Assembly: GCA_944380695.1 (NCBI GenBank)
Contig: CALWII010000021.1
Span: 1 to 23,966 of the forward strand
From: an uncultured Clostridia bacterium
GTDB lineage: Bacteria > Bacillota > Clostridia > Christensenellales > UBA1242
Direction of reading: 5' to 3'
DNA: 23,966 nt
Under the pieces are notes generated by a model. It made no database searches. It was not told the origin of the DNA and saw only the letters and a program-made list of their open reading frames with translations. Both the position numbers and the translations under genes were made by a program. Below are positions 6,676-14,675 of the stretch, in pieces; within the stretch, counting starts at the first letter, position 1, and the number at the start of each line of letters is the position of its first letter.

Positions 6676-9387
6676 ATGGGCATATTTAGTGGAGAAAACA
6701 ATTCGCAAGTAAGAAAATTAAGAAAAAAAGCTTTAAAAGTGGTTGAACTTGAAGACAAGTATCAGGCTATGACCGATGAAGAGCTGGAAGGTCAAACTAA
6801 AATCTTAAAAGACAGATATAATTCTGGACAAACCCTAGATGAAATTCTGCCAGATGCTTATGCTGTATGCCGAGAGGCTGCATTTAGGGTTTTGAATATG
6901 AAGCATTTTCTTGTGCAGATTATGGGTGGAATAGCATTGCATCAAGGAAGAATCGCCGAAATGGCGACGGGGGAAGGAAAAACTTTGGTTGCGACCCTAC
7001 CTGCGTACCTTAATGCTTTAACTGGAAAAGGTGTTCATATCGTAACAGTCAATGAATATTTGGCAAAAAGAGACGCTGAATGGATGGGGAAGATTTACAA
7101 ATTTTTAGGTTTAAGCGTGGGTGTTATTTTGGCGAATATGAGTCAACAGGCGAAACAAACCGCATACAATGCCGACATTACCTATGGAACGAACAACGAA
7201 CTTGGCTTTGATTATTTAAGAGATAATATGGCGGTTAATTCACAGATGCGTGTACAAAGAGGCCAAAGCTTTGCGATTGTCGACGAGGTGGATTCTATTT
7301 TGATTGATGAAGCAAGGACACCTTTGATAATCAGCGGTGCGGGGACAAAGTCCAGCGAAGAATATGAACGGGCACAGCGTTTCGTGAAAACTTTAAAAAA
7401 AGATGAAGATGTTGAAATTGATATAAAGACAAAACAAATAAATTTGACCGAAAAAGGTATTACAAAAGCGGAAAGATTTTTTCGAGTTGAAACTCTTTCA
7501 GATATCGACAATTTGGAGTTAAACCACTATATTAACAACGCCCTCAAGGCGAATTTCATAATGTTTAAAGATGAAAATTATATTGTAAAGGGCGGTGAAG
7601 TTATAATCGTTGATGAGTTCACTGGACGACTTATGCCGGGTAGGAGATTTTCTGATGGATTGCATCAAGCGATTGAAGCAAAAGAAAAAGTAGAAATCAA
7701 GGATGAAAACAAAACTCTTGCTACAATAACATTACAAAATTATTTTAGACTTTACAAAAAGCTTTCTGGTATGACCGGTACAGCTAAAACAGAAGAGGGG
7801 GAATTCAGGACAATTTACAGTCTCGATGTTGTTACTATACCGCCAAATCTTCCTAACAAAAGAAAAGATGAAGCTGATGTTGTTTACACGACTTATAAAG
7901 GCAAAATCAAAGCGATTGTTGAGGAAATTAAAAGATGTAACGAACAAGGCACACCTGTTTTGGTCGGCACAATTACTATTGATAAATCTGAAGACATCTC
8001 CAAGGCATTGAAATATGAAAAAATCAAGCACGTTGTATTAAACGCAAAAAATCACGAGCAAGAAAGTGCGATCGTGGCGCAAGCTGGAAGAAAAGGCGCG
8101 GTAACCATCGCAACAAATATGGCAGGTCGTGGAACTGATATCTTGCTTGGTGGAAATCCAGAATTTATGGCAAAGAAAAAAATGGAGGAAGAAAAGTTTA
8201 CCCCTGAACAGATCTCCTACGCCACTGCTTTTAATAGTTCGGAAGATGAACAGATGATAAAAGCAAGAGAACGATATCAGCAGTTATACAGTCAATTTAA
8301 AAAAGAAACGGACGCTGAAAAAGAAGAAGTGAAAGCCTTGGGTGGTCTTCATATAATCGGAACAGAAAGACACGAGTCAAGAAGAATTGATAATCAGTTA
8401 AGAGGTCGTGCTGCTCGTCAAGGTGACCCGGGTTCCAGTGTTTTCTTTCTTTCACTTGAAGATGATTTGTTAAAAAGGTTTGGTGGAGAAAGGTTACAGC
8501 GTGTGGCTCAAATGTTTCGTATTGACGAAGCAACTCCTATTCAATTAAAGCTTTTAACAAGGCAAATCGCTTCTGCTCAAAAGAAGATAGAAGCTCAAAA
8601 TTTTGGTATGAGAAAAACTGTGCTAAAATTTGACGATGTTATGAATGCACAGCGAAAGATTATTTATGAAGAGCGAGACAAAGTTTTGGAAGGGTTGCCT
8701 TTAAGAGAACAAATATTAAATATGTATCCGGAAGTTATAAGTAATGTTGTAAGAAAACATTTGGACGAGGATAAACCATATTTTGAATGGGACCTTTCTA
8801 AAATAAATGCAGACCTTGAAAAAGGATTAATAGAAAAGGGTAGCGATCTTGTTGATGAAAATTTTGTCGAAGATTGTGATGTGCGAGATGTAGAAGATAA
8901 AATTCTCAACAAAGTTAAGGAACGCTACAATAAGCAAGTAGAATATGCAAAAGCACAAGGTGTGGATTTTGCCAATGTGGAAAGGTTTGTAATGTTAAAA
9001 GTAGTCGATGCGAATTGGATGAATCACATTGATGATATGCAAATAATGAAGAATGAAATTTTTGCAAGAGGTTTTGGTAATCAGGACCCAGTTCTTGCTT
9101 ATAAGAAAGACGGCTACGAGCTTTTTGAAAAAATGGTGCAACAAATTAGGGAGACAGTTAGTTTAATTTTACTTTCTATCAAAATACAAGTGGAAAAGCC
9201 ACCAGAAAAAGTTCAGCGTCCTACTTTTACTCCTATTGCAAGGAAAGAAAACTTAATTCAAGATAAGCCAAAAACAGAGAAACCAAAAATTCAAACCACT
9301 GTTATAAATGATGGAGCAAAAATAGGCAGAAACGATTCTTGCCCGTGTGGTAGTGGTAAAAAATATAAAAATTGTTGTGGTAAGTAA
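6676..9387 (+). CDS. secA: preprotein translocase ATPase SecA
   Basis: The motor that drives unfolded preproteins through the SecYEG channel at the inner face of the membrane. I place the start at the ATG at 6676 because AAGGAG lies 6 nt upstream and the product begins MGIFSG; an upstream in-frame TTG at 6631 overlaps the -35 box. The product is 903 residues. Seen in order: Walker A MATGEGKT (96-103), TYGTNNELGFDYLRDNM (169-185), Walker B with DEVD (203-206), the preprotein cross-linking domain, a second nucleotide-binding domain with the block NMAGRGTDI, the helical scaffold and wing, and a C-terminal zinc tail with C889, C891, C900 and C901. All expected parts are present. A small orphan gene follows after 38 bp without a terminator. 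In many Firmicutes prfB follows secA; it does not here. Confidence 0.98.
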   Translation: MGIFSGENNSQVRKLRKKALKVVELEDKYQAMTDEELEGQTKILKDRYNSGQTLDEILPDAYAVCREAAFRVLNMKHFLVQIMGGIALHQGRIAEMATGEGKTLVATLPAYLNALTGKGVHIVTVNEYLAKRDAEWMGKIYKFLGLSVGVILANMSQQAKQTAYNADITYGTNNELGFDYLRDNMAVNSQMRVQRGQSFAIVDEVDSILIDEARTPLIISGAGTKSSEEYERAQRFVKTLKKDEDVEIDIKTKQINLTEKGITKAERFFRVETLSDIDNLELNHYINNALKANFIMFKDENYIVKGGEVIIVDEFTGRLMPGRRFSDGLHQAIEAKEKVEIKDENKTLATITLQNYFRLYKKLSGMTGTAKTEEGEFRTIYSLDVVTIPPNLPNKRKDEADVVYTTYKGKIKAIVEEIKRCNEQGTPVLVGTITIDKSEDISKALKYEKIKHVVLNAKNHEQESAIVAQAGRKGAVTIATNMAGRGTDILLGGNPEFMAKKKMEEEKFTPEQISYATAFNSSEDEQMIKARERYQQLYSQFKKETDAEKEEVKALGGLHIIGTERHESRRIDNQLRGRAARQGDPGSSVFFLSLEDDLLKRFGGERLQRVAQMFRIDEATPIQLKLLTRQIASAQKKIEAQNFGMRKTVLKFDDVMNAQRKIIYEERDKVLEGLPLREQILNMYPEVISNVVRKHLDEDKPYFEWDLSKINADLEKGLIEKGSDLVDENFVEDCDVRDVEDKILNKVKERYNKQVEYAKAQGVDFANVERFVMLKVVDANWMNHIDDMQIMKNEIFARGFGNQDPVLAYKKDGYELFEKMVQQIRETVSLILLSIKIQVEKPPEKVQRPTFTPIARKENLIQDKPKTEKPKIQTTVINDGAKIGRNDSCPCGSGKKYKNCCGK

Positions 9388-9425
9388 CGAAATTAATATA
9401 AGAGAATCGTACAAAAGGTTGAAAA

Positions 9426-9803
9426 ATGTATATAGAGAAATTAAACTATTCGAATTTTGAGCATCTAGCTTCTTATCTAGGTTGTGAAATAGAAAAAATC
9501 GCAGATACAGATGAAAACGAAATTTATTTAGACTGTTTTGTTGGCAACGATTTTCCTAATTTGCAGGTGTGGTTGTCGGATTTTAATTTGACTGCATCGC
9601 TTAAATATAATGTTGCGGAGACAGAGCTAAAAAGAAAATATATCACGTTTATGGCGAATCTTTTTGGGGCGGAATATGTGGATGATTATGGGAAATTTTG
9701 TGCAAAAGAAATTCAGAATGAAAAAAATGACCGAGGTTTAGGTAATTTTTTGCAAAGTTTTACAGATGTTAAAAATATTTCGCTAATTGAAAAATCTTAT
9801 TAA
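9426..9803 (+). CDS. unrecognised 125-residue soluble protein downstream of secA
   Basis: I do not recognise this protein. It is acidic and probably soluble, with no signal peptide or membrane segment. It begins MYIEKLNYSNFEHLASYLG, has aromatic-rich stretches (LQVWLSDFNL near 46-55) and a mixed helix/strand pattern. A weak AAAGGT lies upstream of the ATG. It starts 38 bp after secA with no terminator between, so it is probably co-transcribed with secA. Codon use and base composition look like the neighbours. A role linked to export is only a guess from position. Confidence 0.75.
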   Translation: MYIEKLNYSNFEHLASYLGCEIEKIADTDENEIYLDCFVGNDFPNLQVWLSDFNLTASLKYNVAETELKRKYITFMANLFGAEYVDDYGKFCAKEIQNEKNDRGLGNFLQSFTDVKNISLIEKSY

Positions 9804-9821
9804 TTTAATCCTGTTTGCGTT

Positions 9822-9837
9822 GAACTTTTTTAAGTTC
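9822..9837 (+). terminator. weak hairpin after the secA unit
   Basis: GAACTT and AAGTTC form a 6-bp stem around a TTTT loop shortly after the orphan stop codon. The sequence behind it (GTTCTATTTT) is only partly T-rich, so termination here is possible but not convincing. Confidence 0.35.
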
Positions 9838-9877
9838 GTTCTATTTTACTACGGTTTCAACTTTTTCAAAAAATCAC

Positions 9878-9906
9878 TTGCAAAGTAAAAATTATTATGA
9901 TATAAT
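9878..9906 (+). promoter_or_regulatory. promoter of the rpsF-ssb-rpsR-rpmE operon
   Basis: TTGCAA (9878-9883), a 17-bp spacer and a perfect TATAAT (9901-9906). Initiation is predicted near 9913, giving a leader of about 65 nt before rpsF, much longer than most leaders in this window. Confidence 0.8.
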
Positions 9907-9925
9907 CAAAAAAGTCGATAAATCC

Positions 9926-9953
9926 TTGCTTGCTTTTTAAGAATGCAAGCCAA
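9926..9953 (+). promoter_or_regulatory. hairpin in the rpsF leader
   Basis: GCTTGC (9928-9933) pairs with GCAAGC (9945-9950) around an 11-nt loop, and TT at 9926-9927 can pair with AA at 9952-9953 past a bulged C. It lies between the promoter and the AAAGGAGG site of rpsF. Many bacteria control rpsF by binding of the S6:S18 pair to a leader hairpin, so this is a candidate site; I cannot confirm the conserved motif by eye. Confidence 0.35.
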
Positions 9954-9977
9954 TTTAGTCCAAAAGGAGGAAGAAAG

Positions 9978-10259
9978 ATGTCAAGATATGAACTTCTCTA
10001 TATAATATCGTCTGACACCCCAGAAGAAAAGCGGGAAGAACTAATCGCAAAATTTCGTTCTTATGTTGAAAACAAGGGTGGCAAGATTGAAGGTGTTGAC
10101 AAATGGGGAATGAAAAAACTTGCATATCCGATCAATTTCAAAAACGAGGGATTTTATGTTCTTATGAAGATGGAAATGCCAAATGCAGAAGTTGATGCGA
10201 TGAGCAAACTTTTAAACATCACAGACGGAATTATTCGTCACCAATTTGCAAGAATTTAA
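9978..10259 (+). CDS. rpsF: 30S ribosomal protein S6
   Basis: Small-subunit platform protein that pairs with S18. I start at the ATG at 9978, preceded by AAAGGAGG, giving 93 residues; an upstream in-frame TTG lies inside the leader hairpin. The product shows the family N-terminus MSRYELLYIIS, the KWGMKKLAYPI block (about 46-56) and the ending NITDGIIRHQFARI. It is first in the rpsF-ssb-rpsR-rpmE transcription unit. The length is near the usual 95-100 without an acidic tail. Confidence 0.97.
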   Translation: MSRYELLYIISSDTPEEKREELIAKFRSYVENKGGKIEGVDKWGMKKLAYPINFKNEGFYVLMKMEMPNAEVDAMSKLLNITDGIIRHQFARI

Positions 10260-10299
10260 TAGTGCGTGCATAAGCGTATGCGTAAGATTAGGAGAAATT

Positions 10300-10725
10300 A
10301 TGAATAAAACAATACTTATCGGTAACCTTTCAAAAGACCCAGAACTTGCCACAACAAACGGTGGGGTTTCTGTATGTCGATTTACATTGGCGGTTCAACG
10401 AAGATTTCAAAATGCTGATGGTGAAAGAGATGCTGATTTTATAAACATCGTTGTGTGGAGAGGACAAGCTGAAAATTGCCACAAATTTTTGAAAAAAGGT
10501 TCAAAATGTGCGGTAGTCGGAAGAATACAAATCTCATCATACGAAGCACAAGATGGAACAAAAAGATATGTAACGGAAGTAGTTGCAGATGAAGTTGAGT
10601 TTGTTGGGTCGAAACCAAGGGACGATGAAGGGGGAAATTCCTCTTTTGTGAGAGAACCTCACCAAACTGCGCAAAAGCAGGTTGCTGAACTTGAGCCTAT
10701 TGACGACGATTCGCTTCCATTTTAA
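10300..10725 (+). CDS. ssb: single-stranded DNA-binding protein
   Basis: Coats single-stranded DNA in replication, recombination and repair and recruits partners through its tail. I use the ATG at 10300, with AGGAGA upstream; a longer frame beginning inside rpsF lacks a ribosome site. The 141 residues begin MNKTILIGNLSKDPE, and the OB fold covers about residues 1-105 with DADFINIVVWRGQAE (44-58) and the GRIQISSYE strand (74-82). A short flexible linker leads to the acidic tip DDDSLPF, the partner-binding signature. The place between the S6 and S18 genes is the standard one in Firmicutes. Confidence 0.97.
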   Translation: MNKTILIGNLSKDPELATTNGGVSVCRFTLAVQRRFQNADGERDADFINIVVWRGQAENCHKFLKKGSKCAVVGRIQISSYEAQDGTKRYVTEVVADEVEFVGSKPRDDEGGNSSFVREPHQTAQKQVAELEPIDDDSLPF

Positions 10726-10737
10726 TAGGAGGAAAAT

Positions 10738-10995
10738 ATGAGCGAAGTTAAAGCTGAGGAAAAACAAGTAAAAAAATTCCGCAAGCCATCGAAAAAGAAA
10801 GTTTGTGCTTTCTGTGTGGCTGGTGAAAAAGAAATTGATTATAAAGATGTTGCAAAACTTAAAAAGTTTATCACTGAAAAAGGAAAGATTTTGCCAAGAA
10901 GACAAACGTGGGTTTGTTCATATCATCAAAGAAAACTTGCTCTTGCAATTAAGAGAGCAAGAAATGTGGCGCTTCTTCCTTATGTTGGCGACTAA
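10738..10995 (+). CDS. rpsR: 30S ribosomal protein S18, zinc-binding form
   Basis: Small-subunit platform protein, partner of S6. An 85-residue product with a basic N-terminus, IDYKDV (33-38), KGKILPRR (48-55) and the ending IKRARNVALLPY. C23 and C26 (CAFC) together with C60 and H63 (CSYH) make the four-ligand zinc-type S18; the usual TGTC is TWVC here. AGGAGG lies 5 nt before the ATG. It follows ssb by 12 bp. Confidence 0.97.
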   Translation: MSEVKAEEKQVKKFRKPSKKKVCAFCVAGEKEIDYKDVAKLKKFITEKGKILPRRQTWVCSYHQRKLALAIKRARNVALLPYVGD

Positions 10996-11009
10996 AAAGG
11001 AGGCCTGAT

Positions 11010-11216
11010 ATGAAAGAAAATTTACATCCTGCTTACCATGAGGTAACAGTTACTTGTGCTTGTGGCAACACATTTAAGACAAAATCGACAATTAAGGGCG
11101 ATAAATTGAGCATTGATATTTGTAACAAATGTCACCCATTCTTTACAGGTAAAAAGAAGATGGTCGATGTTAGCGGTAATGTTGATAAATTTAAGAAAAA
11201 ATATAACTTGGATTAA
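11010..11216 (+). CDS. rpmE: 50S ribosomal protein L31, zinc-binding form
   Basis: Large-subunit protein near the intersubunit bridge. The 68 residues begin MKENLHPAYHEV and keep the zinc ligands C16, C18, C38 and C41 with the HPFFTGKKK signature (42-50). This is the Cys-containing form that zinc-starved cells may replace with a Cys-free paralogue. AAGGAGG precedes the ATG. It follows rpsR by 14 bp and is the last gene before a terminator; in many Clostridia rpmE instead leads into DUF1385, prmC and prfA, which are indeed next here after the A/T-rich gap. Confidence 0.97.
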   Translation: MKENLHPAYHEVTVTCACGNTFKTKSTIKGDKLSIDICNKCHPFFTGKKKMVDVSGNVDKFKKKYNLD

Positions 11217-11249
11217 TTTAGCAATAAAACAAGATTAATTTGCAGTTTG

Positions 11250-11282
11250 AAATATAGGTGCCATAGCCTATATTTTTTTTTA
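11250..11282 (+). terminator. intrinsic terminator after rpmE
   Basis: A perfect 9-bp stem (11250-11258 with 11267-11275) around an 8-nt loop runs into ten T residues (11273-11282). It closes the rpsF operon. Confidence 0.8.
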
Positions 11283-11808
11283 AAAAATATATAAAATTAT
11301 TTAAAAATTGAAAAGATTGTAATAATATGTTTTAAGAAATATTTGATGCTTATAACAAACACATTCAATTAAAAATTGTATAATTAAATTAACATAAAAT
11401 TAAAAATTACATAATCAAATTAATATTTGGCTATAAAATATTTTTTTTATTCAAAGTGAAATTCAAGCCTGTATTTTTTATTTTGATTCTGAATAAAGAC
11501 AAAAAACAAAATCTTTTAAAGAAATTAATGTAATAGATAAGAAGAAGAAATATTTTTAAATTAATAAAAAAAATATCATAAAACAATGAAAAATATTATA
11601 AAAAAATGAAAAAATTATAGAAAAAAAATATTTTTTTAAAAAATATATTTTATTTACATTTAATAACAAAAACAGCAAATAAAAAAATTTACTTCAGGTA
11701 TTCAAAAAATTATATAAGTGAAAAGTTGCTATGCTTTTTTTATTATATTGTAAAAAAATTAAAATTATCTTTTTGTATTAAAAGTTTTTAATTGTCAAAT
11801 ATCTAATT
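11283..11808. other. A/T-rich gap without a visible gene
   Basis: About 526 bp made almost entirely of A and T runs. No frame with a ribosome site, tRNA or recognisable RNA is seen. It includes an imperfect 31-bp tandem repeat and many short AAAAATATT-type words. It must contain the promoter for the DUF1385-prmC gene, but the A/T excess makes many weak -10 boxes and none can be chosen with confidence. Confidence 0.6.
11368..11429. repeat. imperfect 31-bp tandem duplication
   Basis: Two adjacent copies (11368-11398 and 11399-11429) share ATTAAAAATT, then ATAAT and AAATTAA at the same spacing, with scattered transitions between. It may be an old duplication or a product of low-complexity sequence. 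Confidence 0.45.
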
Positions 11809-13539
11809 GTGAAATACTTATTCTTTCCTTGCGTGACCGGTGTAAGATGCCAGAGCAAAAGCAGATATGTCACAGTGGCTGTTGACGAGAGGGGTGCAAA
11901 AAGGTTAAAAAGCGGGAAATTAAAAAACAAGGTCATTTTTTGGAATATACCATTATTGAGGGGTATATGTTATTTCTTCTGCGGGGCGATTGCATTGCTT
12001 AAAGGTTGTTATGATTGTTTAAATTTAAGCGGTAGTAAATTAGAGGGGAAAGTTACAGAAAAAGTTGGACAAAAACTTAATGTAAGAGGTGAAGGAATCG
12101 CCTTGACATTTGTTTTACTGTTTAGTTTGGCTTTGAGTTTGATTTTGTTTGGATTTTTGCCGGCCAAGCTGTCATTTTTGTTTATTGGAATGAGTATGAA
12201 CTTTTTTTTAAGAAATTTTATAATCGCTGTAACAAAAATAGTTATTTTCTTTTTGATATTGTTAATTTTTAGGTATTTACCTGCGATGCAGGATCTTTAT
12301 AAATTTAATGGCGCTACAAATCAAGTAGCATTAAGAGAGGACAGGATGAAAAAACTTGATGATAAAGATTATTATTGCCCATTAAATATACTAAATGTAA
12401 TGGTTTTTGCTTTAATTTTGTCAATTTTTGTGATAACATTAGTTGGGATATCAATTGCACCCTATTGGAATTTTTTGATAAATTTAGGGATTTTTTTAGT
12501 GTGCATTGCTGTAAGCTTTGAAATTTGTTATATTTTTCAAAAAAGCTATGCTACAAGAATGGTTTGTCTGCTTACAAATTTTTTTGTTTGTGTTAAACCA
12601 AGTATAACACACGACGAAGTCGCAAGGGTCGCATTGGCTGAAATAAAATCAACAAATTCAGAGGAAGATATGAAACAAGACAAAAGTGTTCTGCGCTCAA
12701 CTTTAATTGCAGAGATGGAAACAGAACTGCAAAAAGCTGATAGGTATGACAAGGCCGACATTGATTGGATAATCGCCACTGTACTTGGCTGTTCACGAGA
12801 GGAGGCAAAGCTCGTTAGAAGTTTTGATAATAAAACTTACAGAGAAATAAAAAAGGCCACGACAGCTCGTGCTCAAGGGAAGCCCTTGTCCGCTATTTTT
12901 GGATTTGCCGAATTCTACGGATTGCGTTTTATGGTTAATAAAAAGGTTTTAGCGCCACGACCAGAAACTGAAATATTAGTAGAAGAGGTAATAAAAGAGA
13001 TTGGCGACAAAAAGAATTTAAGGGTGCTAGATGTTGGGACAGGAAGTGGAGCAATAGCTGTAGCTATTGCAAAAAATAGTAAAGCAAAGGTTACTGCGTT
13101 AGACATAAGTAAATCAGCATTAGAGATTGCGAAAATAAATGCGGAAAAAAACAATGTGAAAGTTGAATTTGTTTTATCAAACCTTTTTGATAGCTTGAAA
13201 AGAAGAGCAAGATTTGATATAATTGTTTCAAATCCGCCATATATTCGGACGCTAGACATTCAAGGGCTTGATGATGAAGTTAAAAATTATGACCCGAAGA
13301 TAGCACTAGACGGAGGAGAAGATGGTTTGAATTTTTACAGATTAATTGCAGAAAGGGCGCCAAATTATTTAACAAAAGGCGGGCAGTTGTTTTTAGAAAT
13401 TGGAATGGGGCAATTTAAAAATGTACAGAATATATTAGAAAGTGCTGGATTTAGTGATATAACATTTAAAAAGGATTATTCAAATATTGTAAGAGTAGTG
13501 AGGGCTGTTTATGGTAAACGCAGAAGAAATATTAAATAA
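11809..13539 (+). CDS. prmC: fusion of a DUF1385 membrane domain with release-factor glutamine methyltransferase PrmC
   Basis: One uninterrupted 576-residue frame joins two proteins that are separate neighbours in most Clostridia. Residues 1-287 are DUF1385 (YqhQ family, function unknown): the IPLLRG block at 47-52, hydrophobic segments near 99-116, 136-155, 194-214 and 222-242, and a C-terminal THDEVARVALAEIK block like the family ending. Residues 288-576 are PrmC, which methylates the GGQ glutamine of release factors: helical N-domain, PRPETE (383-388), SAM site VLDVGTGSGA (406-415) and catalytic NPPY (475-478). At the joint, ATG 12670-12672 has AGAGGA upstream, so PrmC may also be made alone with 289 residues. 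The 5' end is uncertain: GTG at 11809 lacks a clear ribosome site, and the usual DUF1385 opening (GGQAVIEGVMMR type) is poorly kept. It overlaps prfA by 29 bp, matching the substrate relation. Confidence 0.88.
   Translation: MKYLFFPCVTGVRCQSKSRYVTVAVDERGAKRLKSGKLKNKVIFWNIPLLRGICYFFCGAIALLKGCYDCLNLSGSKLEGKVTEKVGQKLNVRGEGIALTFVLLFSLALSLILFGFLPAKLSFLFIGMSMNFFLRNFIIAVTKIVIFFLILLIFRYLPAMQDLYKFNGATNQVALREDRMKKLDDKDYYCPLNILNVMVFALILSIFVITLVGISIAPYWNFLINLGIFLVCIAVSFEICYIFQKSYATRMVCLLTNFFVCVKPSITHDEVARVALAEIKSTNSEEDMKQDKSVLRSTLIAEMETELQKADRYDKADIDWIIATVLGCSREEAKLVRSFDNKTYREIKKATTARAQGKPLSAIFGFAEFYGLRFMVNKKVLAPRPETEILVEEVIKEIGDKKNLRVLDVGTGSGAIAVAIAKNSKAKVTALDISKSALEIAKINAEKNNVKVEFVLSNLFDSLKRRARFDIIVSNPPYIRTLDIQGLDDEVKNYDPKIALDGGEDGLNFYRLIAERAPNYLTKGGQLFLEIGMGQFKNVQNILESAGFSDITFKKDYSNIVRVVRAVYGKRRRNIK
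12660..12672 (+). promoter_or_regulatory. possible internal ribosome site and start for free PrmC
   Basis: AGAGGA (12660-12665) lies 4 nt before an in-frame ATG (12670-12672), exactly at the border between the DUF1385 and PrmC parts. It may be a relic of the former prmC start or still active. Confidence 0.5.
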
Positions 13540-14599
13540 AACAAAAAAAATATTGGACAGGAGCCAGGAATTATCAAAATTAATATCCGACCCTTCTGTT
13601 ATTGCAGACAACAGGTATTGGCAAAAATTGATGAAAGAACACGCATCATTAGAGGATATTGTTTCTTCTTCAAAGCAGTTAGAAAAACTTATTGATGAGC
13701 GAAAAGACTGTGAAATAGAAATAGCACAAGAAAGAGATCACGAATTGAAACAGATGTTTGAAGAAGAGAAAAACATACTTGATGAAAAAATTGAAAAATT
13801 ATGCGAAGAACTTAAAATTTTATTGCTCCCAAAAGATGAAAATGACGAAAAGAACATAATTATGGAAATTCGTGCTGCGGCGGGTGGAGAAGAATCTTCA
13901 TTGTTTGCTACTGAATTGTTGAGAATGTATGAGTACTATGCAAGCATACACAAATGGAAAAGTGAGATAATTAATATAAATGAAACAGAATTAGGTGGAA
14001 TTAAAGAAGTAACATTCATTATCAAAGGCAAAGGGGCTTACAGTAGGCTAAAGTTTGAAGCCGGAGTTCACAGGGTTCAACGCGTTCCTGAAACGGAGTC
14101 TCAAGGCAGAATACACACTTCGACAGCAACTGTTGCTGTTTTACCAGAAGTTGAAGATGTTGATGTTGAAATATTAGACAGCGACTTAAAAATAGATACA
14201 TACCGTGCAAGCGGGGCGGGTGGTCAGCATATCAACAAAACCGACTCCGCGATAAGAATAACACATTTGCCAACAGGAATTGTAGTTGCTTGTCAAGATG
14301 AAAGAAGTCAAATCAAAAACAGAGAGAAGGCAATGAGTCTTTTGCGTAGCAAACTTTATGAGCTTTATCAAACAGAGCGTGAAAACGAACAAAAAGCGAA
14401 CAGAAAATCTCAAGTGGGTACTGGCGATAGAAGTGAAAGAGTTAGGACCTACAATTTCCCGCAAGGCAGAGTTACAGACCATAGAGTCAACATTTCATCA
14501 TACGACATAGAAGGTGTTTTAAACGGTAATATTGATGAATTTATTGACGCTTTGATTTTAAAAGATCGGGCAGAAAAGTTGGGCAATGATGCGGGATAA
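13511..14599 (+). CDS. prfA: peptide chain release factor 1
   Basis: Reads UAA and UAG stop codons and releases the finished peptide. The 362 residues carry the helical N-domain, the codon-reading loop RVPETES with P193-E194-T195 of the PxT type that marks RF1 (RF2 has SPF), the HTSTATVAVLPE block (202-213), the peptidyl-release motif GGQ (237-239) and the GDRSERVRTYNFPQ block near the end. The ATG at 13511 lies 29 bp inside prmC, with a weak GAGGG upstream, so translation is probably coupled to the enzyme that methylates Gln239. A strong terminator follows. Confidence 0.97.
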   Translation: MVNAEEILNKTKKILDRSQELSKLISDPSVIADNRYWQKLMKEHASLEDIVSSSKQLEKLIDERKDCEIEIAQERDHELKQMFEEEKNILDEKIEKLCEELKILLLPKDENDEKNIIMEIRAAAGGEESSLFATELLRMYEYYASIHKWKSEIININETELGGIKEVTFIIKGKGAYSRLKFEAGVHRVQRVPETESQGRIHTSTATVAVLPEVEDVDVEILDSDLKIDTYRASGAGGQHINKTDSAIRITHLPTGIVVACQDERSQIKNREKAMSLLRSKLYELYQTERENEQKANRKSQVGTGDRSERVRTYNFPQGRVTDHRVNISSYDIEGVLNGNIDEFIDALILKDRAEKLGNDAG

Positions 14600-14635
14600 A
14601 AATTAAAAAAATAAATAATTTGTTAAAAATTAATT

Positions 14636-14675
14636 AAAAAATCTACTTTTTTTAAAAAAAACAGTAGATTTTTTT
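14636..14675 (+). terminator. intrinsic terminator after prfA
   Basis: A 12-bp stem (14636-14647 with 14663-14674) with ACT/AGT at its inner end and a T6/A8 interior, followed by a T run to 14675. It can fold on both strands but lies behind prfA on the plus strand. Confidence 0.75.

Noticed and set aside
9930..9977. Longer rpsF from an upstream TTG
   Set aside because: It would start inside the leader hairpin, while AAAGGAGG and the family N-terminus select the ATG at 9978.
10246..10299. Longer ssb starting inside rpsF
   Set aside because: The extra residues do not match the SSB family, and AGGAGA lies before the ATG at 10300.
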